From an uncultured Pelagibacteraceae bacterium (GTDB taxonomy: Bacteria; Pseudomonadota; Alphaproteobacteria; Pelagibacterales; Pelagibacteraceae), in the NCBI GenBank assembly GCA_902612605.1, contig CACMDY010000001.1:124001-188000 (forward strand): a stretch of DNA of 64,000 bases. The letters are read 5' to 3'. Position 1 is the stretch's first letter. Every line of letters begins with the position of its first letter. The notes beneath the pieces were generated by a model. It searched no databases. It was not told where the DNA came from and saw only the letters and a program-made list of their open reading frames with translations. Below are positions 54,791 through 64,000 of the stretch, in pieces. Both the position numbers and the translations under genes were made by a program.

Positions 54791-56746
54791 CTAATTGAAG
54801 CTGATAGGGTCAACATCAACTGAAAGTTTCATTCCTTTGGAGAGTTGAAAATCTTTCAGTACATCTTTCAATTTTTTCTGAACACTAGATGTTTTTTTTG
54901 CCCTTATTAATATTCTATTTCTGAATTTTTGATTAATTCTATATATTGGGGCGTTTACAGGTCCTAAAATTTTTGCATCTATAGACTTTGATAAAATATT
55001 TTTAAGTTTTGCGGCATCTATATCAAGTTTTTTTTCATTTGATGAAGATAAGATTAAAGCGATAAATCTTTCGTAGGGTGGTAAATTATTCCTCTTTCTT
55101 AAATTTAATTCATTTTCTAAAAATTTAAAAGGATCTTCATTTGTAATTTGATTTATAACTTCCGGTTTTAAATTGTATGTTTGGAAATAAATATTAGCTG
55201 GTTTGCCAGTTCTACCTGCTCTTCCTGATAACTGGTGGTAAAGTTGTAAATTTTTTTCAGTGCTCCTAAGATCGTGTCCTTGGGAAGTTAAATCAATATC
55301 TAATACAACAATACAATTCAATTTTGGAAAGTGAAATCCTTTTGATATTAATTGAGTGCCTACAAGAATATCTATTTCACCAGATATAATTTTATTCAAT
55401 TTATCTTTGCCAGACGCTTTATTCATTGTGTCGCTAGAAAAAATTATTGTTTTTTTATTAGGAAAGAGGTTTTTAACTTCCTCTGCAATTTTTTCTACCC
55501 CAGGTCCACTAAATACAAACTCACAAACATTTCCTTTTTTGCAATCTCTATTTAATTTTGAATTATATCCACAGTAGTGACACAAAAGAATTTTTTTATT
55601 TTTGTGAAATACTAAATTTATAGAACACCTTGGGCATGTAAAAACATTTAAACATTTTTTACATAAAACATAGGGTGCAAAACCTCTTCTATTTATGAAA
55701 AAAAGAACTTGATCTTTTTTTTTTAAATGTTCTTTTACTTTTTCAAGAGTTTTGAGAGATATAGAACTTTTGGTTGCTAGTTGATTTTGATAAAGATCGA
55801 TAACATGGTGTTTGGGTAAATTGGCACCTCTATATCGATTAAGTAATCTTGAGTAATTATATTTTTTAATTTTAATATTTTCGTATGTTTCGATTGATGG
55901 AACTGCAGTCACTAAATTTATTGGAATATTTTCGTGTTTAGCTCTTGATATTGCCATATCTCTAGCATTATAGATAATTCCTTCATCTTGTTTATAAGAT
56001 TGATCATGCTCTTCATCTACAGTTATCAAACCTAATTTTTTGAATGGCAGAAATAAGGATGATCTTGCTCCAAGAACTACTTTAATTTTTCCTGCTGATA
56101 ATCCATTCCATATAATTTTTCTTTTTTTTGGGCTGACTTTTGAATGCCAAACTGCAGCTTCAAATCCAAAATAAGATTTAAATTTTTTTTCAAACTCATT
56201 TGTTAGTCCTATTTCTGGTAATAAAATTAAAGCTTGCAATCCTATATTTATAATTTTTTCAATAGCTTTAAAATAAACTATTGTTTTTCCTGAACCGGTT
56301 GTACCTTGAAGTAAATGAACTCTAAAACTGCTATCATTTTTAGATAACTCTTTATAGGCCTTATCTTGCTCTTCAGAAAGTTGATAACCTTCTTTCTCGC
56401 TTGATAGAGCATATTTTAATAGATCGCCGTCATTTTTTATTTTTAAATTTTCGTCATTAATCAAATGTAGTTTTAAACACATTCCTAGGGGTACAAGGTT
56501 GTAATTAGAAAACCACTTTAGAAAATTCATTGTCTTTTTACTTAGTGGTTCAATTTCAATTTTTTCAATTATAGATTTTAATTTAAATTCCTTATTATTC
56601 TTTTCTTCAAAAAAATCCCAAATTACACCAATAATATTTTTTTTACCAAATGGAACTTTTACATAATCTCCTGCTTTTAATTTAATATTGCTTTCATATG
56701 TAAAAGGATAATCAAATATATTTGGCAACAAAACTGGATATTTCAT
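54791..56746 (-). CDS. priA: Primosomal replication restart helicase PriA
   Basis: This 651-residue protein has an N-terminal 3'-DNA-binding domain (about 1-110), an SF2 helicase core (TTGSGKT, DEEHDQSYKQDEG, RGFAP), a zinc-binding module with paired cysteines (CKKCLNVFTCPRC, LLCHYCGY, and two later Cys) and QLISKGFHFPKL. It reloads the replisome on stalled forks. It is shorter than E. coli PriA (732 aa), mainly in the N-terminal region. It lies directly upstream of atpH, a frequent alphaproteobacterial order. Confidence 0.94.
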   Translation of the reverse strand: MKYPVLLPNIFDYPFTYESNIKLKAGDYVKVPFGKKNIIGVIWDFFEEKNNKEFKLKSIIEKIEIEPLSKKTMNFLKWFSNYNLVPLGMCLKLHLINDENLKIKNDGDLLKYALSSEKEGYQLSEEQDKAYKELSKNDSSFRVHLLQGTTGSGKTIVYFKAIEKIINIGLQALILLPEIGLTNEFEKKFKSYFGFEAAVWHSKVSPKKRKIIWNGLSAGKIKVVLGARSSLFLPFKKLGLITVDEEHDQSYKQDEGIIYNARDMAISRAKHENIPINLVTAVPSIETYENIKIKKYNYSRLLNRYRGANLPKHHVIDLYQNQLATKSSISLKTLEKVKEHLKKKDQVLFFINRRGFAPYVLCKKCLNVFTCPRCSINLVFHKNKKILLCHYCGYNSKLNRDCKKGNVCEFVFSGPGVEKIAEEVKNLFPNKKTIIFSSDTMNKASGKDKLNKIISGEIDILVGTQLISKGFHFPKLNCIVVLDIDLTSQGHDLRSTEKNLQLYHQLSGRAGRTGKPANIYFQTYNLKPEVINQITNEDPFKFLENELNLRKRNNLPPYERFIALILSSSNEKKLDIDAAKLKNILSKSIDAKILGPVNAPIYRINQKFRNRILIRAKKTSSVQKKLKDVLKDFQLSKGMKLSVDVDPISFN

Positions 56747-56797
56747 AAATATTTAATTTTAGTTTTTTTATATCTTAAAAATATATAAATAGATCAA

Positions 56798-57442
56798 ATG
56801 AAATATAATTATTACTGGAGAAAATCAGGTTTAAAAAAACCTTATGGGGATAATTTTTTGAGTTTAGTTGAGGAATATAAGCCAAAAAATGTATTAGAAA
56901 TTGGTGTTTTTTGTGGTGTTACATCAAGAAATATATGTGAATTGTTAAAGACAAATTTTGGTAGTGATTTTAGATATTACGGATTAGATTTATTTGGATC
57001 TACTAAAACATCAAGTGTAGATGAGATCGAACCTAAATTTCTTGAAAATCAAAAGTTCTCGAATCCACTTAAAACTATTTATTATAATTTCATAAAAAAA
57101 GAAAATTTAAATTCAAAGATATCTGTTGAAAATTTTTTAAAGGAATTTTCGCAAAATATTGAGCTAATAGAAGGAGACACAAGGGTGACTTTAGAAAAAG
57201 TTCCTTTAAGTGAAATTGATTTCGTATTTTTAGATGGAGGCCATAGTTACGATACAGTTTTAAGTGATTTACAGAAACTTTATGACAACATGAAAAATAA
57301 TTCTAAAATTGTTTGTGATGATTTTGCAGGTATTACAAAAATTGAAAGTGTTGAAAAAGCAATAAAAGACTTTGCAAATAATAACAAAATAAAACTTGAA
57401 GAAAAATTTAAAAGATTTGCTTTATTGAATGTAGAAAAATAA
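56798..57442 (+). CDS. Class I SAM-dependent methyltransferase-like protein
   Basis: This 214-residue protein has motif I VLEIGVFCGVTSRNI (about 35-49), motif II RYYGLDLFGS and the acidic strand DFVFLDGGHSYDTVLSDL, a pattern of the Methyltransf_24 family. The substrate is unknown; relatives modify lipids, O-antigen sugars or small metabolites. It is a lone gene between priA (divergent, 51 bases) and lpd (convergent, 3 bases), so neighbours do not define its job. TylF/CmcI-like hydroxylase is an alternative label. Confidence 0.78.
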   Translation: MKYNYYWRKSGLKKPYGDNFLSLVEEYKPKNVLEIGVFCGVTSRNICELLKTNFGSDFRYYGLDLFGSTKTSSVDEIEPKFLENQKFSNPLKTIYYNFIKKENLNSKISVENFLKEFSQNIELIEGDTRVTLEKVPLSEIDFVFLDGGHSYDTVLSDLQKLYDNMKNNSKIVCDDFAGITKIESVEKAIKDFANNNKIKLEEKFKRFALLNVEK

Positions 57443-57445
57443 TTA

Positions 57446-58843
57446 TTAAGAGTGAATTTGTCTTTTATCTACTGATAATGCTGCTTCTTTTATAGCTTCT
57501 GAAAATGTTGGGTGTGCGTGACATGTTCTTGCAATATCTTCGGAACTAGCTCCAAATTCCATTGCGACGGCCATCTCAGCTATCATTTCTCCTGCATGAG
57601 GACCAATAATATGAACACCAAGCACTTTATCAGTTGATTGGTCTGCCAAAATTTTTACAAAACCCTCTGGCTCATCAATTGCTTTGGCTCTTGAATTTGC
57701 CATAAAAGGAAATTTACCAATTTTATAACCTATGTTTTCTTTTTTTAATTGCTCTTCACTTTTACCAACATAAGCAACCTCGGGAGATGTATAAACAACT
57801 CCAGGAATAATATCATAATTAACATGACCTGATTGGCCTGCTATTAATTCTGCAACTGCAATTCCTTCCTCTTCAGCTTTGTGGGCTAACATTGGACCAT
57901 CAATAACATCACCTATTGCATAAATATTTTTAACATTTGTTTCAAAATTTTTATTTACTTTAACTCTTCCTTTTTCATCTAACTTTACACCAACTTTATC
58001 TAAATTTAAGTTTTTAGTATAAGGTCTTCTTCCTACAGAAATTAAAACAACATCAACATCATGTTTAACTTTTTGACCATCATTTTGTGAAGTCTCAACC
58101 GTCACACCATTAGAGTTTTTAGTTATTTTATCAACTTTAGTATTAAGGTTGAATTTTATACCTTGCTTCTTTAATATTTTCATAAATTCATTTGAAATAT
58201 CTCGATCCATTCCAGGCGTGATGTGATCTAAAAATTCAACGACTGTTACTTCAGTGCCAAGTCTTGACCAAACTGATCCCATTTCCAATCCTATATATCC
58301 TCCTCCAACAACAATCATTTTGTTGGGGAGTTTGGGAATAGATAGGGCTCCAGTTGAAGAAAGAATTCTCTCTTCATCAAAATCTACTCCAGGCAATGAA
58401 ACTGGCTCTGATCCTGTACTGATTACTGTTTTATCAGTTTGAATTATTTTGGTGCCTTCAGAGCCTTCAATTTTAATTGATTTTTCGTTCTCAAACGAAC
58501 CTTTGCCTTTAAAATAAGTGACTTTGTTTTTTTTGAATAAAAATTCAACTCCTTTAGTCAAAACTGTTACGGCTTTATCTTTATTTTTCATCATTTTATC
58601 TAAATTGAGTTTTATTTCTCCAGTCTCAATTCCAATTTTTTCAAAATTTTTAGCGCTGTGAAATTTTTCAGATAAATTAAGTAAACTTTTTGACGGGATA
58701 CATCCAATATTTAAACATGTCCCCCCTAGAGATCCTCTAGACTCTATGCATGCTGTTTTAAGTCCAAGTTGAGACAATCTAATTGCACAAACATATCCAC
58801 CTGGGCCACCACCAATTACTGTAACATCAAATTTTTCTGACAT
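57446..58843 (-). CDS. lpd: Dihydrolipoyl dehydrogenase (E3)
   Basis: This 465-residue flavoprotein has FAD-binding GGGPGGYVCA (11-20), redox-active cysteines C43 and C48 in GGTCLNIGCIPSK, NAD-binding GGGYIGLEMG, the second FAD motif IYAIGDVIDGPMLAHKAEEEG and the catalytic His in CHAHPTFSEA. It reoxidises the lipoyl arm of SucB. It is the last gene of the sucCDAB-lpd operon, 1 base after sucB. It may also serve pyruvate dehydrogenase and glycine cleavage. Confidence 0.97.
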   Translation of the reverse strand: MSEKFDVTVIGGGPGGYVCAIRLSQLGLKTACIESRGSLGGTCLNIGCIPSKSLLNLSEKFHSAKNFEKIGIETGEIKLNLDKMMKNKDKAVTVLTKGVEFLFKKNKVTYFKGKGSFENEKSIKIEGSEGTKIIQTDKTVISTGSEPVSLPGVDFDEERILSSTGALSIPKLPNKMIVVGGGYIGLEMGSVWSRLGTEVTVVEFLDHITPGMDRDISNEFMKILKKQGIKFNLNTKVDKITKNSNGVTVETSQNDGQKVKHDVDVVLISVGRRPYTKNLNLDKVGVKLDEKGRVKVNKNFETNVKNIYAIGDVIDGPMLAHKAEEEGIAVAELIAGQSGHVNYDIIPGVVYTSPEVAYVGKSEEQLKKENIGYKIGKFPFMANSRAKAIDEPEGFVKILADQSTDKVLGVHIIGPHAGEMIAEMAVAMEFGASSEDIARTCHAHPTFSEAIKEAALSVDKRQIHS

Positions 58844-58844
58844 A

Positions 58845-60119
58845 TTATAAATTTAAAAATAACCTTCTTGGATCTTCTAAGTTGTCTTTAACAGTTTTTA
58901 AAAAACTTACAGATTCTTTTCCATCAATTATTCTATGATCATAAGACAATGCCAAAAACATTACAGGTCTAGCCTTTATCTCACCATCAACAACAACAGG
59001 TCTTTCAACGATATTATGCATTCCAAGAACTGCTGATTGTGGAGGGTTTAAAATAGGTGTAGATAACATTGATCCATACACACCTCCATTGCTAATTGTA
59101 AATGTTCCCCCTTGAAGATCCTCTATAATAAGACTACCATTTTTTGCTTTGTCTGACAGATCTTTTATGTTTTTTTCAATGTCTGCAAAAGACATTTCAT
59201 CAGCATTTTTTAATACTGGAACTACTAACCCTTTTTCAGTTCCTACTGCAAAGCTCACATTATAATAATTTTTGTAAACCATTTCATCATTTTCAACTTC
59301 AGCATTTATTGTAGGAAATAATTTTAATCCTACTATACAAGCTTTCACAAAAAAGGACATGAAGCCAAGTTTAATTCCATAACTATTTTGGAAATCTTCC
59401 TGGTTATCTTTTCTCATTGAAATTATATTTGACATATCAACCTCATTAAAAGTTGTGAGCATAGCAGCATTATTTTGTGCCTCTTTTAAGCGTTTTGCAA
59501 TCGTTTGTCTTAGTCTTGACATTTTAATTCGTTCTTCTTCACCGTATTGAATTTTTCTTGCGTTAGGTTGAGGGTTAGCTCCCATTAAACTTATTAAATC
59601 ACCTTTTAAAATTCTTCCATCTTTACCTGTTCCTTTTACTTCATCTAAATTAATTTTATTTTCAACAACCATTTTTCTTACAGCAGGAGAAAGTGTTTTA
59701 TTTTGTTTAATAGGCTTGGTTTCTTCAACTTCATCAGTTAACACTAATGGTTCTTCATCAAGCAATAAAGGTTCTTGAGTTTTTTTTGTATCTTTTTTCT
59801 TTTCGATTTCTAAATTTATTACATTATTTTTTTCAGCGTTTCCTTTAACCGGCTCAGCTTCCATTTCTTCTTTAAGAGCACTACCTTCTGAAATCATTCC
59901 TAATACAGTTCCAACTTCAACTGTATCACCATCTTTTGAGTTGATCTCTGATATAACACCACTTGCGGGTGCAGGAACTTCCAAGTTTACTTTGTCAGTT
60001 TCTAATTCTACTACAGCTTCATCAGCAACTACGTTATCACCCTTTTTCTTTAACCATTTAGTGACCGTAGCCTCTGTAATACTTTCTCCCAAAACTGGAA
60101 CTAATATTTTTTCACTCAT
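58845..60119 (-). CDS. sucB: 2-oxoglutarate dehydrogenase E2 (dihydrolipoyl succinyltransferase)
   Basis: This 424-residue protein has one lipoyl domain (about 1-76, lipoylated K43 in ETDKVNLEV), a Pro/Glu/Lys-rich linker (about 85-145), a peripheral-subunit-binding domain ([12 protein letters not shown]) and a catalytic core with His 395 in [10 protein letters not shown]. It transfers succinyl groups to CoA in the 2-oxoglutarate dehydrogenase complex. Its ATG follows the sucA stop directly. Confidence 0.97.
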   Translation of the reverse strand: MSEKILVPVLGESITEATVTKWLKKKGDNVVADEAVVELETDKVNLEVPAPASGVISEINSKDGDTVEVGTVLGMISEGSALKEEMEAEPVKGNAEKNNVINLEIEKKKDTKKTQEPLLLDEEPLVLTDEVEETKPIKQNKTLSPAVRKMVVENKINLDEVKGTGKDGRILKGDLISLMGANPQPNARKIQYGEEERIKMSRLRQTIAKRLKEAQNNAAMLTTFNEVDMSNIISMRKDNQEDFQNSYGIKLGFMSFFVKACIVGLKLFPTINAEVENDEMVYKNYYNVSFAVGTEKGLVVPVLKNADEMSFADIEKNIKDLSDKAKNGSLIIEDLQGGTFTISNGGVYGSMLSTPILNPPQSAVLGMHNIVERPVVVDGEIKARPVMFLALSYDHRIIDGKESVSFLKTVKDNLEDPRRLFLNL

Positions 60120-63017
60120 TTATTCAAATACTTTATTTATAATTTCTTGCTGTTCAGAATTATGTCTTCTTGCATAACCTGTAGCAGGTGTAGCATCTGG
60201 ACTTCTTCCAATGTAAGAAATTGCATTGTTTTTAGCCTTAATAGTCTCTAATGTCCATTGTATATAATCTCTAACAGCAAACCAAGCTCCCATATTTTTA
60301 GGCTCCTCTTGGCACCAATAAAATTTTGCATTTTTTGCAAATGGCTTTAGTTCTTTAACCAAACTTTTTGCAGGGAAGGGATATAGTTGTTCAATTCTAT
60401 ACAAAATCACATCGTTGATTTTTAGTTTCTCTCTTGCCGCAAGAAGATCAAAGTAAACTTTTCCAGAGCATAATATTACTTTTCTAATTTTTTTATCTTC
60501 TTTTAACTTAATAAACCCTTTTTGCTTATTATCTTTAGCATGATCCCATAGCACTCTATGGAAAGAATTTTGTTTACTAAAATCTTCCAAATTTGATACA
60601 CAATATTTATTTCTTAAAAGTGACTTTGGTGTCATTATGATTAAAGGTTTTCTAAAATCACGGTGCATCTGTCTTCTTAATGCATGAAAATAATTTGCAG
60701 GTGTTGTGCAATTCATAACTTGTAAATTATCATTTGCACACAATTGTAAAAATCTCTCTAACCTTGCAGAGGAGTGTTCTGGACCTTGTCCTTCATAACC
60801 GTGAGGTAATAACATAACTAGTCCTGATGCTCGTTTCCACTTCCTTTCACCAGATGATATAAATTGATCAATGATTACTTGAGCACCATTTGCAAAATCA
60901 CCGAATTGAGCTTCCCAAATAGTCAATGTATTCGGTTCTACTAAACTGTATCCATATTCAAATCCTAAAACTGCAAGTTCAGATAAAAAACTATCTACAA
61001 TCTCAAAATTTTTTTGGTTACTAGATATATTGTTTAAAGGTATGTACCTTGAATTATCAGCTTGATTTCTTAAAACTGAATGTCTTTGACTAAAGGTACC
61101 CCTACCGGAATCCTGACCTACTAGCCTTACTGGATAACCTTCAACTAATAATGAACCAAATGCCAAGGACTCAGCTGTTGCCCAATCAATACCTGAGCCT
61201 TCATCAATAGTTTTTTTTCTATTTTCCATAATTTTTGTTATGGTTTTATGAATATTTTTATCAGTTGGGAAAACATGTATTCTGTCAGAAATATTATTTA
61301 AAATTTTCAAATCCGATCCAGTTACACCTCTTTTATCTTTGCCTCTCTCGGGTTTATATCTCGACCAAGTTCCCTCAAACCATCTAATTTTAGGTTTATA
61401 ATCTTTTGCATTCTTAAATTGATCATCTAATAAATTTTTAAAATCAATAATTTGTTGATCTAAATCTTGTTTCGAAAAAAGTCCTTCATTTATAAGCTTT
61501 TCACCATAAATTTTAATCGTAGACGGATGAGATCTAATTTTTTTGTACATAAGTGGTTGGGTGAAAGATGGCTCATCTCCTTCATTATGTCCAAATCTTC
61601 TGTAACATATTAAATCAATTACAACATCGCGGTTAAATTTTAATCTAAATTCAGTCGCTATTCTTGTTGCGTAAACTACTGCTTCAGGATCATCTCCGTT
61701 AACATGGATGATTGGTGCATCGACCATTTTACCTACGTCAGAAGGATAAGGGGAAGATCGCGCAAATCTAGGACTTGTTGTAAATCCAATTTGGTTGTTA
61801 ACAATAATATGGATTGTCCCTCCAGTATTATGACCAGGAAGTCCAGACATTGCAAAGCACTCTGCTACTATTCCTTGTCCAGCAAATGCTGCATCACCAT
61901 GAATTAATATTGGTATAACTTTATTTCTTTGTTTGTCTTGGTGAAAAAATTGTTTAGCTCTAGTTTGGCCAAGAACAACAGGATTAACTGCCTCTAGGTG
62001 TGAAGGATTATCTGTTAAACTTACGTGTACAGGATTTCCATCAAATTCTCTATCAGATGAGGCTCCTAAATGGTATTTTACATCTCCAGCACCATCTTCT
62101 GATCCATCCATTTCACCAGCAAATTCATTAAAAATTCTTTTATAAGATTTTTGTAAAACGTTTGCTAAAACATTTAGTCTTCCTCTATGTGACATTCCTA
62201 TTTTAACCTCTTTTATTTTAGATTGTCCTCCAATTTTTATAATTTGTTCAAGAGCAGGTATTAGACTTTCTCCACCATCTAAACCAAATCTTTTTGTACC
62301 AACATATTTTGTATTTAAAAATTTTTCGAAGCCCTCGGCTTGTATTAATTTATTTAAAATTGCTTGCTTTCCATTTTTTGTAAACTTGAGTGCATTTTCA
62401 TCTTTTTCAACCCTATCTCTAAACCACTTTCTCTCAGTCGGATTTGAAATATGCATATATTCATAACCTATGGGACCACAATAAGTTTTTTTTAAAAACT
62501 TGAGTATTTCTTTAATATTTGCACTTTTTTTATTTATAATTCCGTTAAGAAAAATTTCTTTGTCATAATCTTCTTTCTTAAAACCGTAATACTCAGGATG
62601 TAATTCATCTAAATATTCAGACTTCATCAATTCTAAAGGATCTAATTTTGATAATAGATGCCCTCTTAAACGATAAGCTCTTATTAAGGCTACAGCACTT
62701 ATTGAATTTTTGTTTGAATTTGCAATTACTTGGAAATTAAACTTGCTAGAGTTATCTTTGATCTTTTCATTTTCTTTGGCTGTTTTCTCGACATCCTCAA
62801 TATTAATTTTTTTTGAAAAAGGTTTCCACGACGGTCCATTTATCTCGTCGACTAATATCTTCATATCCTCATCCACACTTGAGAAATATTCGATCCAACT
62901 TTCAGAGAGAGATGGATCTTTATTTATAAATTTTAAGTACATTTCCTCAATAAATGCACTATTGGCCTTATTTAGAAATGATGTTTTTTTATATTCCAGA
63001 TTTTTAGGAGAACTCAT
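60120..63017 (-). CDS. sucA: 2-oxoglutarate dehydrogenase E1
   Basis: This 965-residue thiamine-diphosphate enzyme has the N-terminal E1 segment (about 1-80), IGMSHRGRLNVLANV, HLGASSDREFDG, the ThDP motif HGDAAFAGQGIVAE, FGHNEGDEPSFTQP and the C-terminal CGSVYFDL-like region. It decarboxylates 2-oxoglutarate in the TCA cycle. The protein is full length. It sits between sucD and sucB in a minus-strand operon. Confidence 0.98.
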   Translation of the reverse strand: MSSPKNLEYKKTSFLNKANSAFIEEMYLKFINKDPSLSESWIEYFSSVDEDMKILVDEINGPSWKPFSKKINIEDVEKTAKENEKIKDNSSKFNFQVIANSNKNSISAVALIRAYRLRGHLLSKLDPLELMKSEYLDELHPEYYGFKKEDYDKEIFLNGIINKKSANIKEILKFLKKTYCGPIGYEYMHISNPTERKWFRDRVEKDENALKFTKNGKQAILNKLIQAEGFEKFLNTKYVGTKRFGLDGGESLIPALEQIIKIGGQSKIKEVKIGMSHRGRLNVLANVLQKSYKRIFNEFAGEMDGSEDGAGDVKYHLGASSDREFDGNPVHVSLTDNPSHLEAVNPVVLGQTRAKQFFHQDKQRNKVIPILIHGDAAFAGQGIVAECFAMSGLPGHNTGGTIHIIVNNQIGFTTSPRFARSSPYPSDVGKMVDAPIIHVNGDDPEAVVYATRIATEFRLKFNRDVVIDLICYRRFGHNEGDEPSFTQPLMYKKIRSHPSTIKIYGEKLINEGLFSKQDLDQQIIDFKNLLDDQFKNAKDYKPKIRWFEGTWSRYKPERGKDKRGVTGSDLKILNNISDRIHVFPTDKNIHKTITKIMENRKKTIDEGSGIDWATAESLAFGSLLVEGYPVRLVGQDSGRGTFSQRHSVLRNQADNSRYIPLNNISSNQKNFEIVDSFLSELAVLGFEYGYSLVEPNTLTIWEAQFGDFANGAQVIIDQFISSGERKWKRASGLVMLLPHGYEGQGPEHSSARLERFLQLCANDNLQVMNCTTPANYFHALRRQMHRDFRKPLIIMTPKSLLRNKYCVSNLEDFSKQNSFHRVLWDHAKDNKQKGFIKLKEDKKIRKVILCSGKVYFDLLAAREKLKINDVILYRIEQLYPFPAKSLVKELKPFAKNAKFYWCQEEPKNMGAWFAVRDYIQWTLETIKAKNNAISYIGRSPDATPATGYARRHNSEQQEIINKVFE

Positions 63018-63047
63018 TTTATTTTATTATAATACTAAATTTTGTTT

Positions 63048-63923
63048 TCAATTGGACAATTTATTTAACAATGTTTTTCCAATTTCTGAAGGTGATGTGG
63101 CTACTTCTATGCCACAATCTTCCATTTTTTTGATTTTATCTTTGGCCCCACCTTTACCACCTGATATTATGGCCCCTGCATGTCCCATTCTTCTACCCGG
63201 TGGTGCTGTAACTCCTGCAATAAAACCAACCATGGGTTTTTTTATGTCATGATTTTTTACAAATTCGGCTGCTTCTTCTTCAGCTGATCCTCCTATTTCA
63301 CCAATCATTAAAATTGATTTAGTTTCTTCATCTTTTAAAAATAAATCTAAACAATCAATAAAATTTGTGCCATTTATTGGATCACCACCTATCCCTATAC
63401 ATGTTGATTGGCCCAAATCATTCTCTGTAGTTTGTGCGACAGCCTCGTAGGTCAAAGTTCCAGATCTTGATACAATACCAACAGAGCCCTTTTTATGTAT
63501 ATTTCCTGGCATTATTCCGATCTTGCATTCATCAGGAGTAATTATCCCTGGACAATTGGGACCGATTAATCTTGATTTTGAATTAAGTAACTTTTTTTTG
63601 ACCTTAATCATATCAAGAACTGGTATACCCTCAGTGATACAAACGATTAATTCTAAGTTAGCTTCAATCGCCTCTATAATTGCTGCGGATGCAAATTTTG
63701 CAGGAACATAAATCATAGTTGCGTTGGCACCAGTTTTATTGACTGCTTCCTTTACCGTATTAAATACTGGTCTATCTAGATGAGTTTGACCACCTTTTTT
63801 TGGTGTAACTCCTCCGACTAAATTTGTTCCATATTTAATTGCTTGCTCTGAATGAAAAGTTCCGTGACTACCCGTAAAACCTTGGCAAATTAACTTTGTG
63901 TTTTTATTAACTAAAACTGACAT
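63048..63923 (-). CDS. sucD: Succinyl-CoA synthetase alpha subunit
   Basis: This 291-residue subunit has CoA-binding [47 protein letters not shown] and the phosphorylated His 248 in RRMGHAGAI. With SucC it makes ATP or GTP from succinyl-CoA. Its ATG directly follows the sucC stop and sucA starts 30 bases later, so all belong to one operon. Confidence 0.97.
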   Translation of the reverse strand: MSVLVNKNTKLICQGFTGSHGTFHSEQAIKYGTNLVGGVTPKKGGQTHLDRPVFNTVKEAVNKTGANATMIYVPAKFASAAIIEAIEANLELIVCITEGIPVLDMIKVKKKLLNSKSRLIGPNCPGIITPDECKIGIMPGNIHKKGSVGIVSRSGTLTYEAVAQTTENDLGQSTCIGIGGDPINGTNFIDCLDLFLKDEETKSILMIGEIGGSAEEEAAEFVKNHDIKKPMVGFIAGVTAPPGRRMGHAGAIISGGKGGAKDKIKKMEDCGIEVATSPSEIGKTLLNKLSN

Positions 63924-64000
63924 TTATTTAATAGCCTCTACAATTTTTTTAGCAGCATCTGATAAATCAGAAGCAGAAATTAACTCAAGACCTGAATTAT
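63924..64000 (-). CDS. sucC: Succinyl-CoA synthetase beta subunit, C-terminal end only
   Basis: Reading the minus strand into the window edge gives about 25 residues ending in NSGLELISASDLSDAAKKIVEAIK and a TAA stop at 63924-63926, immediately before the sucD ATG. The alternating small and charged residues and position match the C-terminus of SucC. The rest of the gene lies beyond base 64000. Confidence 0.85.
   Translation of the reverse strand, partial: NSGLELISASDLSDAAKKIVEAIK

Overview
This 64 kb window is a continuous piece of an AT-rich, highly streamlined alphaproteobacterial chromosome. It is most likely a member of the SAR11 / Pelagibacterales group. That assignment is an inference from very low GC, many homopolymer A/T runs, almost no intergenic space, and classic alphaproteobacterial gene neighbourhoods: sucCD-sucAB-lpd, atpHAGDC next to priA, rplU-rpmA-obg-proBA-nadD-rsfS-ctpA-rppH, metX-metW behind a SAM-II riboswitch, ChvI/ChvG next to ahcY, class I LysRS, RegA, and a DUF1476 F1-ATPase inhibitor. 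I see no prophage, insertion sequence, CRISPR array, rRNA or tRNA. No stretch without a gene reaches 300 bases; the longest is about 180 bases, upstream of metX.

Layout. 1-2.3 kb: the end of oligopeptidase B, a small heat-shock protein with a heat-shock promoter and a ROSE-like RNA thermometer, and a small lipoprotein. 2.4-8.2 kb: a BMP-type (nucleoside-like) ABC transporter facing a purine-type phosphoribosyltransferase, then two DUF1330 genes. 8.2-19 kb: repair and stress genes (AlkA-type glycosylase, MsrA, sulfurtransferase), an RND pump with adaptor, a transglycosylase-like lipoprotein, a nuclease, DUF1476, a VanZ-like protein, GpmA, and a tsaE / AmgK-like / MurU-like set. 19.7-27.3 kb: ahcY, ChvG/ChvI, polA, bioY and RegA.

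27.4-31.6 kb: a four-gene polyamine cluster (ornithine-type decarboxylase, deoxyhypusine synthase homologue, N-carbamoylputrescine amidase, agmatine deiminase) behind a leader that looks like an attenuator. 31.6-38.8 kb: a queuosine-precursor transporter, L28, PyrD, class I LysRS, TrkH, an AmpG-like permease and an NlpC/P60 hydrolase. 38.8-43.3 kb: tyrA-hisC divergent from metX-metW, then gloB. 43.4-49.9 kb: the rplU-to-rppH operon. 49.9-56.7 kb: F1-ATPase and priA. 56.8-64 kb: a methyltransferase and the 2-oxoglutarate dehydrogenase / succinyl-CoA synthetase operon.

Most genes are ordinary housekeeping genes. The best second-look items are RNA-level controls in a genome thought to be poor in regulation: a heat-shock promoter plus thermometer at hsp20, a SAM-II riboswitch whose downstream sequence can re-pair with its own aptamer, and a GCAT/ATGC four-segment leader before the decarboxylase. 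Also notable are the deoxyhypusine synthase homologue in a bacterial polyamine cluster, and a scattered set of peptidoglycan salvage genes. I found no wholly unknown multi-gene system.
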